This document shows, piece after piece, positions 7,622 to 15,265 of a stretch of DNA of 34,227 nucleotides. The stretch is taken from positions 1 through 34,227 of the forward strand of contig JAGBXB010000113.1 of assembly GCA_017629515.1 (NCBI GenBank). Reading direction: 5' to 3'. Source of the DNA: Lentisphaeria bacterium. Lineage in GTDB: Bacteria; Verrucomicrobiota; Lentisphaeria; Victivallales; UBA1829. A program made the position numbers and the translations under genes. The notes under the pieces were generated by a model, which was given only the letters and a program-made list of their open reading frames with translations, did not search any database and was not told the origin of the DNA. Within the stretch, counting starts at the first letter, position 1. Each line of letters opens with the position of its first letter.

Positions 7622-8977
7622 ATGTGTGACAAAGTGCAAAATTCCGGTTCGTATAAAAAATATTTCAACAGAGATGTTTTCTTTTTTCTTTTACTTCTTA
7701 TTGGCGGGGGCTTTTCTGTTACAGGATTGATCCGGCTGGATGGAGAAAGTATATATGATCTTTTTCCGGTATGGTTCGGGTATATTTTTATCGGCAGTAT
7801 GATCGTATCCATCGGATATTTTATATTCCTTGCCCTGTCTGCTTTAACATATAAAGTGGATAAAACTGTTTTGGAGGAAGCTGCTCTGCCTTTCTGTACT
7901 GTACTTGTACCGGCATACAATGAAGGCAAGCATGTTGCCGATACTTTGCAGAGTCTCCTGCATGTGGAGTATCCGGCAGAAAAACTGGAGATCATTGCCA
8001 TTAATGACGGCAGTAAAGATGATACACTTTTCTGGATCAGGAGTGTGGCAGAAAAATCCGGCGGAAGAGTAAGATATATTGATCTTGAAAAAAACGGCGG
8101 CAAAAAACATGCCCTGTATATAGGGATGAAACAGGCCAAAGGGGATTTTATCGTTACAGTGGACAGCGATTCCCTTGTGAAAAAAGACGCCGTATATAAA
8201 TTGATGATTCCCTTCCGCAATGAAAAAACCGCAGCTGTGGCAGGAAATATCCGGGGAAAAAAGGAAGATACGAATTTTTATATGCAGATGATGGATGTTC
8301 TGCTTATTTTCGGGTGTGAATTTCTGCGTGGCGGGCAGAGTGTGACGGGAAATGTATTTTGTACGCCCGGAGCATTGAGTGCATACAGGAAGAAAAGTAT
8401 TCTTCCGCTTCTGGATGAATGGCTTTCCCAACAGTTTCTGGGGGTAGCTTCCACCATAGGGGAGGATCGTGCCATTGCCACGCTTTTACGCAGGGAAGGG
8501 TACAGGATCGTCCATCAGAAAGATGCTCTTGCGGAAACCTGTCTTCCGGGAACATATATGGGATTGGTGAAAATGCTTATCCGCTGGACAAGAAGCGATA
8601 TCAGGGAAAATTTTCTTATGACAGGAACTGTGATGAAAAATCTTGTTTCATGCTCCTGGCAGGATATCAGTTATTTTATTCATTGGATCAGTATATTTCT
8701 CAATATGTTTCTGCCCTTTGTTTTTCTTCCGGCGGTGGTGATTTCTTTATGTATTACAGAAAGTACCGTTTACCAGCTTGCGGTTCTTTTTATAAGTGTA
8801 ATACTCTGGAGTCTGCTTCCTGCCATAGTTTACGGGAAAGAACGGGGGATAAGTAAAGTTGTCAGAGCCTTTATTTTCGGCTTTTTCACTCTCCTTTTCC
8901 TTTCCTGGATGCCTGTATATTCTCTTTTTACCATGCGGAATTCCAAATGGCTTACAAGAGAAAAGAAAGTGGTTTGA
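7622..8977 (+). CDS. Membrane-bound processive family 2 glycosyltransferase
   Basis: 451 aa, similar in layout to hyaluronan/chitin/poly-GlcNAc synthases. It would polymerise a nucleotide sugar and pass the chain across the inner membrane. Two N-terminal helices (about 22-40 and 58-80) precede the GT-A domain. Nucleotide-binding Asp129 lies in AINDGSKDD, the DxD motif is Asp181-Ser-Asp183, and the catalytic base Asp282 lies in GEDRA. The Q(x)xRW motif is represented by MLIRW (Arg321-Trp322), so the usual Gln is a Met. Three or more C-terminal helices follow from about residue 345. The ATG at 7622 is chosen because GGAG lies 6 nt upstream, whereas the ATGs at 7589 and 7610 have no Shine-Dalgarno. 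It is a single gene, bounded by a rightward terminator. No export or modification partner is adjacent, so the polymer cannot be named. Confidence 0.9.
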   Translation: MCDKVQNSGSYKKYFNRDVFFFLLLLIGGGFSVTGLIRLDGESIYDLFPVWFGYIFIGSMIVSIGYFIFLALSALTYKVDKTVLEEAALPFCTVLVPAYNEGKHVADTLQSLLHVEYPAEKLEIIAINDGSKDDTLFWIRSVAEKSGGRVRYIDLEKNGGKKHALYIGMKQAKGDFIVTVDSDSLVKKDAVYKLMIPFRNEKTAAVAGNIRGKKEDTNFYMQMMDVLLIFGCEFLRGGQSVTGNVFCTPGALSAYRKKSILPLLDEWLSQQFLGVASTIGEDRAIATLLRREGYRIVHQKDALAETCLPGTYMGLVKMLIRWTRSDIRENFLMTGTVMKNLVSCSWQDISYFIHWISIFLNMFLPFVFLPAVVISLCITESTVYQLAVLFISVILWSLLPAIVYGKERGISKVVRAFIFGFFTLLFLSWMPVYSLFTMRNSKWLTREKKVV

Positions 8978-8999
8978 TTTGACTTTTTTTGCGTGTGTG

Positions 9000-9045
9000 A
9001 AAAAAGGCTGCTGCTCACCTTTTTTGAGGTTTTGCAACAGCCTTT
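9000..9045 (-). terminator. Rho-independent terminator after the oxidoreductase
   Basis: Arms 9003-9014 and 9034-9045 pair over 12 bp. One position is G-U on the minus-strand RNA, whereas it would be a C-A mismatch on the plus strand. The minus-strand product then has six U (9005-9000). The polarity therefore fits the leftward oxidoreductase transcript. Confidence 0.8.
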
Positions 9046-9059
9046 GAGTGTTTATAAAG

Positions 9060-9083
9060 AGTAATCTGCAAGATTACTTTTTT
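9060..9083 (+). terminator. Rho-independent terminator after the GT2 gene, overlapping the convergent gene
   Basis: A perfect 8-bp stem (AGTAATCT, 9060-9067, with AGATTACT, 9071-9078) has a 3-nt loop and six T after it on the plus strand. Its right arm includes the stop codon of the leftward oxidoreductase gene (9074-9076). Confidence 0.75.
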
Positions 9084-10261
9084 GCTGCTTTTTTAGCAGG
9101 AGCCTTTTTAGCAGGGGCTTTTTTAGCACATGCTTTTTTAGCGCAGGCGCAGGCAGGTTTTTCGATCTTGTCAAGTTTTGCCACAAATTCAGCATCGGGA
9201 GTTTTGAATTTGGGATTCATATCCTTGACAACCTGGGTGATCCTGACTACTTCCACAGCTTCTTCCATCTTCACAGGGAATTTTTCGCCTTTTCTGATGG
9301 TATTGAAGAGGTATTTATAGATAGACCAGATATCTACTTCCCAGTCGGGGTTGACATCAAAAGATCTTTCTTCAAATCTTACGGTTTCCGGTTCACCGAA
9401 AGCACCGGTGATGGGAGGGGAGATACGGCTGGAGATGGTGTGTTTGAAATTCTGTTTTTCAGCCAGAAGTTTCAACTGGATCTTGCTGCCTTCACTCTGC
9501 AGGAGCAGACTTCCCTTGGTACCGTAAACGGTGTAAACGGGTTCAGGGAAAAGGACACCGCCGGAAATTTCCATATCATATACTCTTCCGCTTTCGCCTT
9601 TGAGAACGATCTTTACATGGTCTTCTGCGTCACCGAGAGCTTCCACTTTTTTCAGGTCTCCCCAGACTTCTTTTACTTTGCAATCCAGGAACTGTACGCC
9701 CTGGTCGATGATGTGGGGGCCCCAGTTGTTCAGCTGACCGCCGCCGCAATCAATGATGCTCTGCCAGTCTTCCCGTCTCTGGAAGGAGTGGCAACGGCGT
9801 TTGATCAGGAATACTTCCCCGAGAAGTCCGCTGTCAATGATCTGTTTGATATGGTTGAATGCGCTTTCAAATCTGCGGTTGTGACGGCAGAAAATTTTGC
9901 CGGGATATTTTTTGGAAGCGGCAAGAAGTTTTTTGGCATCATCATAAGTCAGGGCGATGGGTTTTTCCACGAACACATATTTGCCTGCCTGGGCAGCTTT
10001 GAGGGCGTAGGGCGTGTGTTCCGGGGAACGGTTGGCAACAACGACAAGTTCCACATTTTTGTCTGCAAGAAGTTTATCAAAATCCTGATAAGTTTTGCAA
10101 CCCTTGAATCTTTTTGCGATTTCTGTAAGGCGGGCTGCATCCGGATCCATTGCCGCGACAACTTCGTAGAGATCCTGATATTTTTCAATTTCTCTTGAGT
10201 GCATACCCCAACCGGCGCGTCCGATACCCACCAGTCCGATCTTGATCTTTTTTTCTGCCAT
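9074..10261 (-). CDS. Gfo/Idh/MocA-family oxidoreductase with histone-H1-like tail
   Basis: NAD(P)-dependent sugar or polyol oxidoreductase, 395 aa, cytoplasmic. The Rossmann fold starts at residue 5, with GIGRAG at about 12-17. The family's dinucleotide/catalytic EKP motif is seen as VEKPIALTYDD near residue 98. The C-terminal alpha/beta domain covers about 125-360, with GGGQLNNWGPHIIDQG near 175-190 containing the conserved His region. The substrate is not deducible. The last 28 residues are unusual: a Cys-Ala stretch, then repeated A(C/P)AKK units ending AAKK, as in histone H1 or AlgP-like tails. This tail has no counterpart in ordinary family members. AGGAG lies 9 nt before the ATG. A promoter (TTGACT/TAAATT) and a terminator flank it, so it is monocistronic. 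It converges with the GT2 gene. Confidence 0.9.
   Translation of the reverse strand: MAEKKIKIGLVGIGRAGWGMHSREIEKYQDLYEVVAAMDPDAARLTEIAKRFKGCKTYQDFDKLLADKNVELVVVANRSPEHTPYALKAAQAGKYVFVEKPIALTYDDAKKLLAASKKYPGKIFCRHNRRFESAFNHIKQIIDSGLLGEVFLIKRRCHSFQRREDWQSIIDCGGGQLNNWGPHIIDQGVQFLDCKVKEVWGDLKKVEALGDAEDHVKIVLKGESGRVYDMEISGGVLFPEPVYTVYGTKGSLLLQSEGSKIQLKLLAEKQNFKHTISSRISPPITGAFGEPETVRFEERSFDVNPDWEVDIWSIYKYLFNTIRKGEKFPVKMEEAVEVVRITQVVKDMNPKFKTPDAEFVAKLDKIEKPACACAKKACAKKAPAKKAPAKKAAKK
9090..9149. repeat. Four 15-bp tandem repeats encoding A(C/P)AKK
   Basis: Four imperfect direct units (9090-9104, 9105-9119, 9120-9134, 9135-9149) each begin TTTTTAGC on the plus strand. They encode the Lys/Ala-rich tail of the oxidoreductase on the minus strand. 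Because the unit is five codons, gain or loss would keep the frame. Confidence 0.85.
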
Positions 10262-10297
10262 AGCAAGAAACTCCTGTTTTTGTTTAAAGGTTCCATC

Positions 10298-10326
10298 AAT
10301 TTACATTTGTTTTACAGAAAAGTCAA
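10298..10326 (-). promoter_or_regulatory. Sigma70-type promoter for the oxidoreductase
   Basis: On the minus strand, -35 TTGACT (10326-10321), a 17-nt spacer and -10 TAAATT (10303-10298), about 37 nt upstream of the start codon. Confidence 0.6.
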
Positions 10327-10548
10327 GGCATATTCCTCATTCTGTGTAAGAAAATAAGTTTTTTTCCTGCAAAACACCTTTTATTTCATGTTTTACCGGT
10401 GAAAATTGGTAATTTCCAGTGTCGTTCATTCCGGAAATGTTTTTACGATTTTTTTTTATCAACCTGCAAAAAAATGCAGTATTTTTGGAAAGAAACGCTT
10501 TCAAGGGAATTTTTTTTGAAATACCGCCATTCTTTATGCAAAAATGAT

Positions 10549-10576
10549 TTGATTCTTCCCGAATGTGCGCTATAAT
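10549..10576 (+). promoter_or_regulatory. Sigma70-type promoter for the M20-GH2-cmk-nitroreductase operon
   Basis: TTGATT (10549-10554), a 16-nt spacer and a perfect -10 TATAAT (10571-10576), 28 nt before the start codon at 10605. The leader is therefore short. Confidence 0.7.
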
Positions 10577-10604
10577 AATATATACAAATACAAGGAGAGA
10601 ATCC

Positions 10605-11819
10605 ATGAACCGTATTCTTGATAAAAAAATTGATTCACTTGTTCAGGAAATTTTGCCTGCAATAAAGAACATCCGCCGCACCATCCATGCAAACCCGGAA
10701 CTTTCCGGAGAGGAATTTGAAACCAATGCTCTCATCCGCAGGGAACTTGCCCGGATCGATGCTCTTACCATTCTGCCGCCTTTCATAGGAACTGATGCCG
10801 TAGCACTTCTTTACGGAAAAAAAGGCGGGGAAAATAGATACAATGTAACTCTGCGGGCAGATATTGATGCACTCCCCATGCAGGAAAAAAATAATGTGGA
10901 ATATGTTTCAAAGAACCCCGGAAAAATGCACGGTTGCGGGCATGACGGACATACCGCCTGTGTACTGGGCGCTGCTTTTGTATTGTCCAAACTTACGGAA
11001 GAATTCAATGGTTCTGTCCGGTTTGTTTTCCAGCCCGGTGAGGAAAACGGCGCTTTGGCAAGATTTCTTGTAGGGAAAGGAGCGTTGGAAAATCCTGCTC
11101 CGGATGCGGTGTATGCTCTCCATGCCCACTCCACTGTTCCTGTGGGTACGGTAAAGACGATGGCGGGTACTCTCATGTCCGGCATCACCCGTTACAAGAT
11201 CACTCTGGAAGGGATGAGTTCCATTCGCAGTGAACCGGAAAAAGCCGTGGATGCCATTGCTGCAACTTCCTCCCTTATCATGCAGATGAATACCCTTATC
11301 GGCAATAAAGTATCCCCTCTGGACAGTGCCATTATCGATTTTTCAAAAGTGGAAGCATTCAATCCTGCCGGGGATGCTCCCGGGAAAGGGATACTTACCG
11401 GGCACATCCGGTATCTGAAAAATTCCACCGGGGAAACTTTACGCAATACCATTTCTGCGATCGTAAAAGGTCTGGAAGTTGCCATGGGCGTAAAGGGGGA
11501 GTGTGAATTTGAAGAACAGTACCGCACAAGCACCAATGCGGAAAGTTGTGTGGAATTATTGAAACGCATCACCATCGAAAAGTACGGGGAAAAAATGTAT
11601 CAGACAATGCCCCAGCCCTCTATGGGCAGTGAGGATTTCTGTTATTTCCTTGAAAAAGCCCCCGGCGCATTTTTCAATCTGGGGGGAGGGGTGGATAAAG
11701 CCTATTGCCACAACCCGGAATTTGACTTTAATGATGAGAGCCTTGTGTACGGGATCACTTTGATGGTGCATCTTGCTTTGGAAACATTGCGGGAACTGGA
11801 AGAGGGAAAAAAGTTTTAA
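10605..11819 (+). CDS. M20-family amidohydrolase/aminoacylase (HipO/AbgA/ILR1-like)
   Basis: Probable dinuclear-metal hydrolase of N-acyl amino acids or related amides, 404 aa, cytoplasmic (no signal peptide). Metal-site residues are visible: Cys111 and His113 in GCGHDGH, Glu146-Glu147 in QPGEE, His173/His175 in ALHAHS, and His369 near the C-terminus in YCHNPEFDF. LRADIDALPM near residue 85 is also typical. In the dimerisation domain most relatives have GxxxHA-x-P; here the segment reads GMSSIRSEP (203-211) with no His, which may change substrate handling. The ATG at 10605 is used because AAGGAG precedes it at normal spacing and the protein then starts like its family; the frame extends upstream into the promoter. 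It is the first gene of a four-gene operon, 9 nt before the GH2. Confidence 0.9.
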   Translation: MNRILDKKIDSLVQEILPAIKNIRRTIHANPELSGEEFETNALIRRELARIDALTILPPFIGTDAVALLYGKKGGENRYNVTLRADIDALPMQEKNNVEYVSKNPGKMHGCGHDGHTACVLGAAFVLSKLTEEFNGSVRFVFQPGEENGALARFLVGKGALENPAPDAVYALHAHSTVPVGTVKTMAGTLMSGITRYKITLEGMSSIRSEPEKAVDAIAATSSLIMQMNTLIGNKVSPLDSAIIDFSKVEAFNPAGDAPGKGILTGHIRYLKNSTGETLRNTISAIVKGLEVAMGVKGECEFEEQYRTSTNAESCVELLKRITIEKYGEKMYQTMPQPSMGSEDFCYFLEKAPGAFFNLGGGVDKAYCHNPEFDFNDESLVYGITLMVHLALETLRELEEGKKF

Positions 11820-11828
11820 GGAGTAAAA

Positions 11829-14153
11829 ATGATTGTTCAGAAAAGTCTTGATCATGCTTCATGGCGTTTTATCCGGAAAGATCCTGCTCCGGAAAGAGCT
11901 GCGGCACCGGAATTGAATGATGTAACATGGGAAAAAATCACTCTTCCCCATTGTGCCCATATTGAACCTGCCCTCTGCAACGATCAGTGGGAAGGGGTCT
12001 GCTGGTACCGGCTGCCCCTTATGGTGGATAAAGATTGGGGGGAAAAGATCATTTATCTGGAATTCGACGGCGTAATGCAGAAAAGCGAATTTTATGTCAA
12101 TGGAAAATATTACTTTACCCATGAGGGCGGTTACCAGAGATTTATTGTCCCTCTGACCAATATGCTCAATGCGGGGAAAGAAAATCTTATTGCCATAAGA
12201 GTGGACAACCGTCCCTCCTGCAACTGTCCTCCCGGTCAGCCGTTGAAAAGTCTGGATTTCTGCTATTACAGCGGGATCTACCGCTCTGCAAGACTGACTG
12301 TAAAGGAGAAGATCCATATTTCCGATCCACTGGAAGTAAATATAGAAGCCGGCGGCGGAATTTTCCTGCAAACACTGGAAGCAACGGAAGAATCTGCCAA
12401 GATCCGCTGTTCCGCCCATGTGATGCACTCTGTCCTTTACGGGGAAGTATGGAATCTTCCCCAGAAAGCGGATACGCCTGTACCCTGTACGCTGGAAATA
12501 CAGATCCTGAACAAAGATAAAGTTCCGGTAATGAATAAGATCGTAATGACAGAAAGCATCCGCCCCAATATGGATCACACTTTCTGTACGGAATTTGAAG
12601 TGAAAAATCCCTCTTTGTGGAGTCCGGATACCCCTTATCTTTATACTGTACGTTTTACTCTCATCCATGAGGGCAAAGTTCTGGAAGTGCAGGATGTGCG
12701 TTACGGTATCCGCATCATCTCTTTTACCAGAAAAGAGGGCTGGCTTATCAATGGGAAAGTCACTCCCATACAGGGAACGAACCATCATCAGGATTTTCCC
12801 ATGATCGGTAATGCCGCGCCCGCCACCATGCAGAGACGGGATGCCATGATCATCAAAAAGGCGGGCTACAACCTTGTCCGTCTTGCCCATTATCCCCAGA
12901 ATCCGGCTTTTCTGGATGCCTGCGATGAACTGGGGATCTGTGTGATGGCTCCCATTGCCGGATGGCAGTTCGTCAGTTACAATTCCACCTTTATCAATAA
13001 TGTTTTGCGGGATTGCCGGGAATTGATCCGTAATGAAAGAAACCGTCCCTGCGTGGCATTGTGGGAAGTATCGGTAAATGAAACCTATCCCAACGCCTGG
13101 CTTCAGGAGGAAATGCACCGTATCGCACATCGGGAATATCCGGGGAAACATTGCTATACCTGCGGCGATGTGTATGGATTGTATGAGGGGTGGGATGTCC
13201 TCTTCAACCGGACAAAACTCAACAACCGGGAAAAACCTGTGATCGTCCGGGAATACGGCGACTGGGCTTTCGGCGGCGGGAAAAGTACATCCAGACGCAC
13301 CCGTAAAGACGGGGAATTCGATCTTCTGCGTCAGGCATGGAATTATCAGTGGTCGTTGAATAAAATGCCCACGGAAGATGGATATATCGGCGGCTGTACC
13401 TGGTGTATGTTTGATTATAACAACGGTTTCCGGGATCTTCTGTGTGAGTGTGGTGACGGAGATAATTTCCGTTACCCCAAATATAAATACTATTTCTACA
13501 TGAGTCAGGGCGCAAAAGAGCCGATGGTCTATCTTGCCACAAGACGGGAATGGAAAGAAAAAACCATCGTTTTCTCCAACTGTGAGGAGGTGGAAATTTT
13601 CCTCAATGGAAAAAGCGTTGCCAGACAGAAGCCTGACGGCGGGGAAAATACCTCCTATCACACCACCGGCAACCCCAACTGGGAAACTGTTCTGCGGCCA
13701 TGGGAACTGGATGGGCTAACTGTGGAGATCTTTAATGGCGGCAACTGCGAAAATCTTGCTCATCCGCCCTTTACTTTTATGGGATTGCCCACGGAGGATG
13801 GAGAGTTGAAAGCCGTTGGCTATATCAATGGAAAAGCGGTTGCCGAACATATCGTCCGGACTGCGGAAAAACCCGTTTCCCTGAAGATAGATGTACGGGA
13901 AGATGGAGTAGGTATGACCGATGACGATATGGTTTTTGTGGATGTGTTCCTGATGGATAAAAATGGTACTATCGTAAGCAATAATGCTTTGAAAGTAACT
14001 TTGGAGGCAGAGGGAAATGCCTTTGTCATAGGGGAAAACAAAAGACAGATGGAAGCTGGGATCGTTTCTTTCCTTGTAAAGATCGTGAAAAAGGAAGGAT
14101 TTACTTTGAAAGCAAAAGGGGGGCGTTTTACAGCTCCGGAATGGACAAAATAA
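11829..14153 (+). CDS. Glycoside hydrolase family 2 (beta-galactosidase/glucuronidase type)
   Basis: Retaining exo-beta-glycosidase, 774 aa, with no signal peptide, so cytoplasmic. Order: sugar-binding jelly-roll (about 10-175, with YLEFDGVMQKSEFYVNG), Ig-like domain (about 200-300), TIM barrel (about 305-560), and C-terminal beta domains. The barrel starts with GTNHHQDFP, replacing the common GxNRHED. The acid/base is Glu418 in LWEVSVNET. The nucleophile is probably Glu475 in VREYGDW. Substrate (galactoside, glucuronide, mannoside) cannot be fixed from motifs alone. AAGGAG overlaps the end of the upstream M20 gene, with 9 nt between stop and start, so translation is probably coupled. The link with an amidohydrolase suggests breakdown of an acylated or amino-sugar conjugate, which is inference. 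The downstream cmk gene begins 20 nt after the stop. Confidence 0.92.
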   Translation: MIVQKSLDHASWRFIRKDPAPERAAAPELNDVTWEKITLPHCAHIEPALCNDQWEGVCWYRLPLMVDKDWGEKIIYLEFDGVMQKSEFYVNGKYYFTHEGGYQRFIVPLTNMLNAGKENLIAIRVDNRPSCNCPPGQPLKSLDFCYYSGIYRSARLTVKEKIHISDPLEVNIEAGGGIFLQTLEATEESAKIRCSAHVMHSVLYGEVWNLPQKADTPVPCTLEIQILNKDKVPVMNKIVMTESIRPNMDHTFCTEFEVKNPSLWSPDTPYLYTVRFTLIHEGKVLEVQDVRYGIRIISFTRKEGWLINGKVTPIQGTNHHQDFPMIGNAAPATMQRRDAMIIKKAGYNLVRLAHYPQNPAFLDACDELGICVMAPIAGWQFVSYNSTFINNVLRDCRELIRNERNRPCVALWEVSVNETYPNAWLQEEMHRIAHREYPGKHCYTCGDVYGLYEGWDVLFNRTKLNNREKPVIVREYGDWAFGGGKSTSRRTRKDGEFDLLRQAWNYQWSLNKMPTEDGYIGGCTWCMFDYNNGFRDLLCECGDGDNFRYPKYKYYFYMSQGAKEPMVYLATRREWKEKTIVFSNCEEVEIFLNGKSVARQKPDGGENTSYHTTGNPNWETVLRPWELDGLTVEIFNGGNCENLAHPPFTFMGLPTEDGELKAVGYINGKAVAEHIVRTAEKPVSLKIDVREDGVGMTDDDMVFVDVFLMDKNGTIVSNNALKVTLEAEGNAFVIGENKRQMEAGIVSFLVKIVKKEGFTLKAKGGRFTAPEWTK

Positions 14154-14173
14154 TTTGAAAAAAGGGAGAAAAT

Positions 14174-15262
14174 ATGGCAGCAAATGTTATTGCCATTGAT
14201 GGACCGGCGGCATCAGGAAAAAGTTCCGTAGCCAAAAAACTTGCCGCAAGATTGAATATCGTTTTTGTAAGTACGGGGGCATTGTACCGGGCTATCGCAT
14301 GGAAAGCGATAGGAAATGGATTGGATACAGCCGTATTGGGAGAGGAAAAGGAGAAACTTTTTGCCCTTCTTTCCTCTACGGAAATAGCTTATGAAAAACC
14401 CGAAGGAACAGTGGATTACCAGGTAAAGATAGATGGCGTGTTCCCCGGAGAAAAACTGCATACCATGGAGGTTGCCTCCGGAGCAAGCAATGTAGCAAAA
14501 ATTCCGGAAGTAAGAAAATATCTTCTGGATTTCCAGAGGAATTTTGCCGCAGAAGGCAACTGGATCGTAATGGAAGGCAGGGATATTGGTACGGAGATCT
14601 TCCCGGATGCAAAATATAAATTCTTCCTTACAGCCGCTCCGGAAGCAAGAGCAAAACGCCGTCTTATGCAGGATGGCGGAACTCCCACAGAAGAGGAAAT
14701 TGCCAAAGTCGCCGCCCAGATCGCTGCAAGGGATGAACAGGATAGAAACCGCCCTATTGCGCCTCTGAAACAGGCAGAAGACGCATATTTTCTGGATAAC
14801 AGTGAGCTTGATCTGGAAGAAACTCTTTCCGCACTTCTTTTCCATATCGATCCGGAAGATGGCGGAACTCCTCCCACTGTGTTGCGGTACCGCATTCCCT
14901 ATGCGGATACGGACAATATGGGGGTGGTGTATTATGCAAACTATTATAAATACTTTGAAATGTTCCGCACTGAATTTATGATCAATGCAGGCTGTTCCTA
15001 TGGAAAAATGGAAGAAAAAGGAGTGGCTTTGCCGGTGATTGAATCCGGTTGCAGTTACAAGAGTTCTGCCAGGTTTGAAGATGTGATCGAAGTAACAGGA
15101 CGCATTGCCGAATGTAAAGGGGTAAGGATCCGGATCGAATGTGAGATCCATTGCGGAGGAAAACTTCTGGCGACCGGATTTACTGTTCACGCCTGTCTGG
15201 ATACAAAAACAAAAAAATTGGTGAAAGTGCCCACCATTCTTTCTGCTCTCATGAAAGAATAA
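14174..15262 (+). CDS. cmk: Cytidylate kinase fused to a YbgC-like hotdog thioesterase
   Basis: 362 aa, two domains. Residues 1 to about 225 are a full-length cytidylate kinase that phosphorylates CMP/dCMP with ATP. It shows the P-loop GPAASGKSS (10-18), STGALYRAIA (about 36-45), the EGRDIGTEIFPDA motif (about 137-149) and ARAKRR, followed by RDEQDRNR. Residues about 232-362 are a 4-hydroxybenzoyl-CoA-thioesterase/YbgC-type hotdog domain: YADTDNMGVVYYANYYKYFE (244-263), with the catalytic-type Asp245/Asp247. The His usual after GVVY (as in VVYHANY) is Tyr254. Usual Cmk length is about 225 residues, so the second half is a true extra domain, and no stop or frameshift separates them. GGGAG precedes the ATG. 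It sits between GH2 and a nitroreductase in an operon, an uncommon place for this housekeeping enzyme. Confidence 0.93.
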   Translation: MAANVIAIDGPAASGKSSVAKKLAARLNIVFVSTGALYRAIAWKAIGNGLDTAVLGEEKEKLFALLSSTEIAYEKPEGTVDYQVKIDGVFPGEKLHTMEVASGASNVAKIPEVRKYLLDFQRNFAAEGNWIVMEGRDIGTEIFPDAKYKFFLTAAPEARAKRRLMQDGGTPTEEEIAKVAAQIAARDEQDRNRPIAPLKQAEDAYFLDNSELDLEETLSALLFHIDPEDGGTPPTVLRYRIPYADTDNMGVVYYANYYKYFEMFRTEFMINAGCSYGKMEEKGVALPVIESGCSYKSSARFEDVIEVTGRIAECKGVRIRIECEIHCGGKLLATGFTVHACLDTKTKKLVKVPTILSALMKE

Positions 15263-15265
15263 ACA

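Larger units (their letters stand above)
10262..10604. other. Divergent intergenic region, oxidoreductase / M20 operon
   Basis: A 343-nt AT-rich region with a promoter at each end and no credible gene. Between them lie an interrupted palindrome, TTACC(10393-10397)...GGTAA(10408-10412), which could be an operator; a short hairpin, CTGCA...TGCAG (10464-10479); and GAAAG...CTTTC near 10490. None is long enough to name. Confidence 0.55.

Noticed and set aside
11859..13661. 600-codon minus-strand open frame opposite the GH2
   Set aside because: A shadow of the GH2 gene, whose catalytic Glu residues and domain order are clear.
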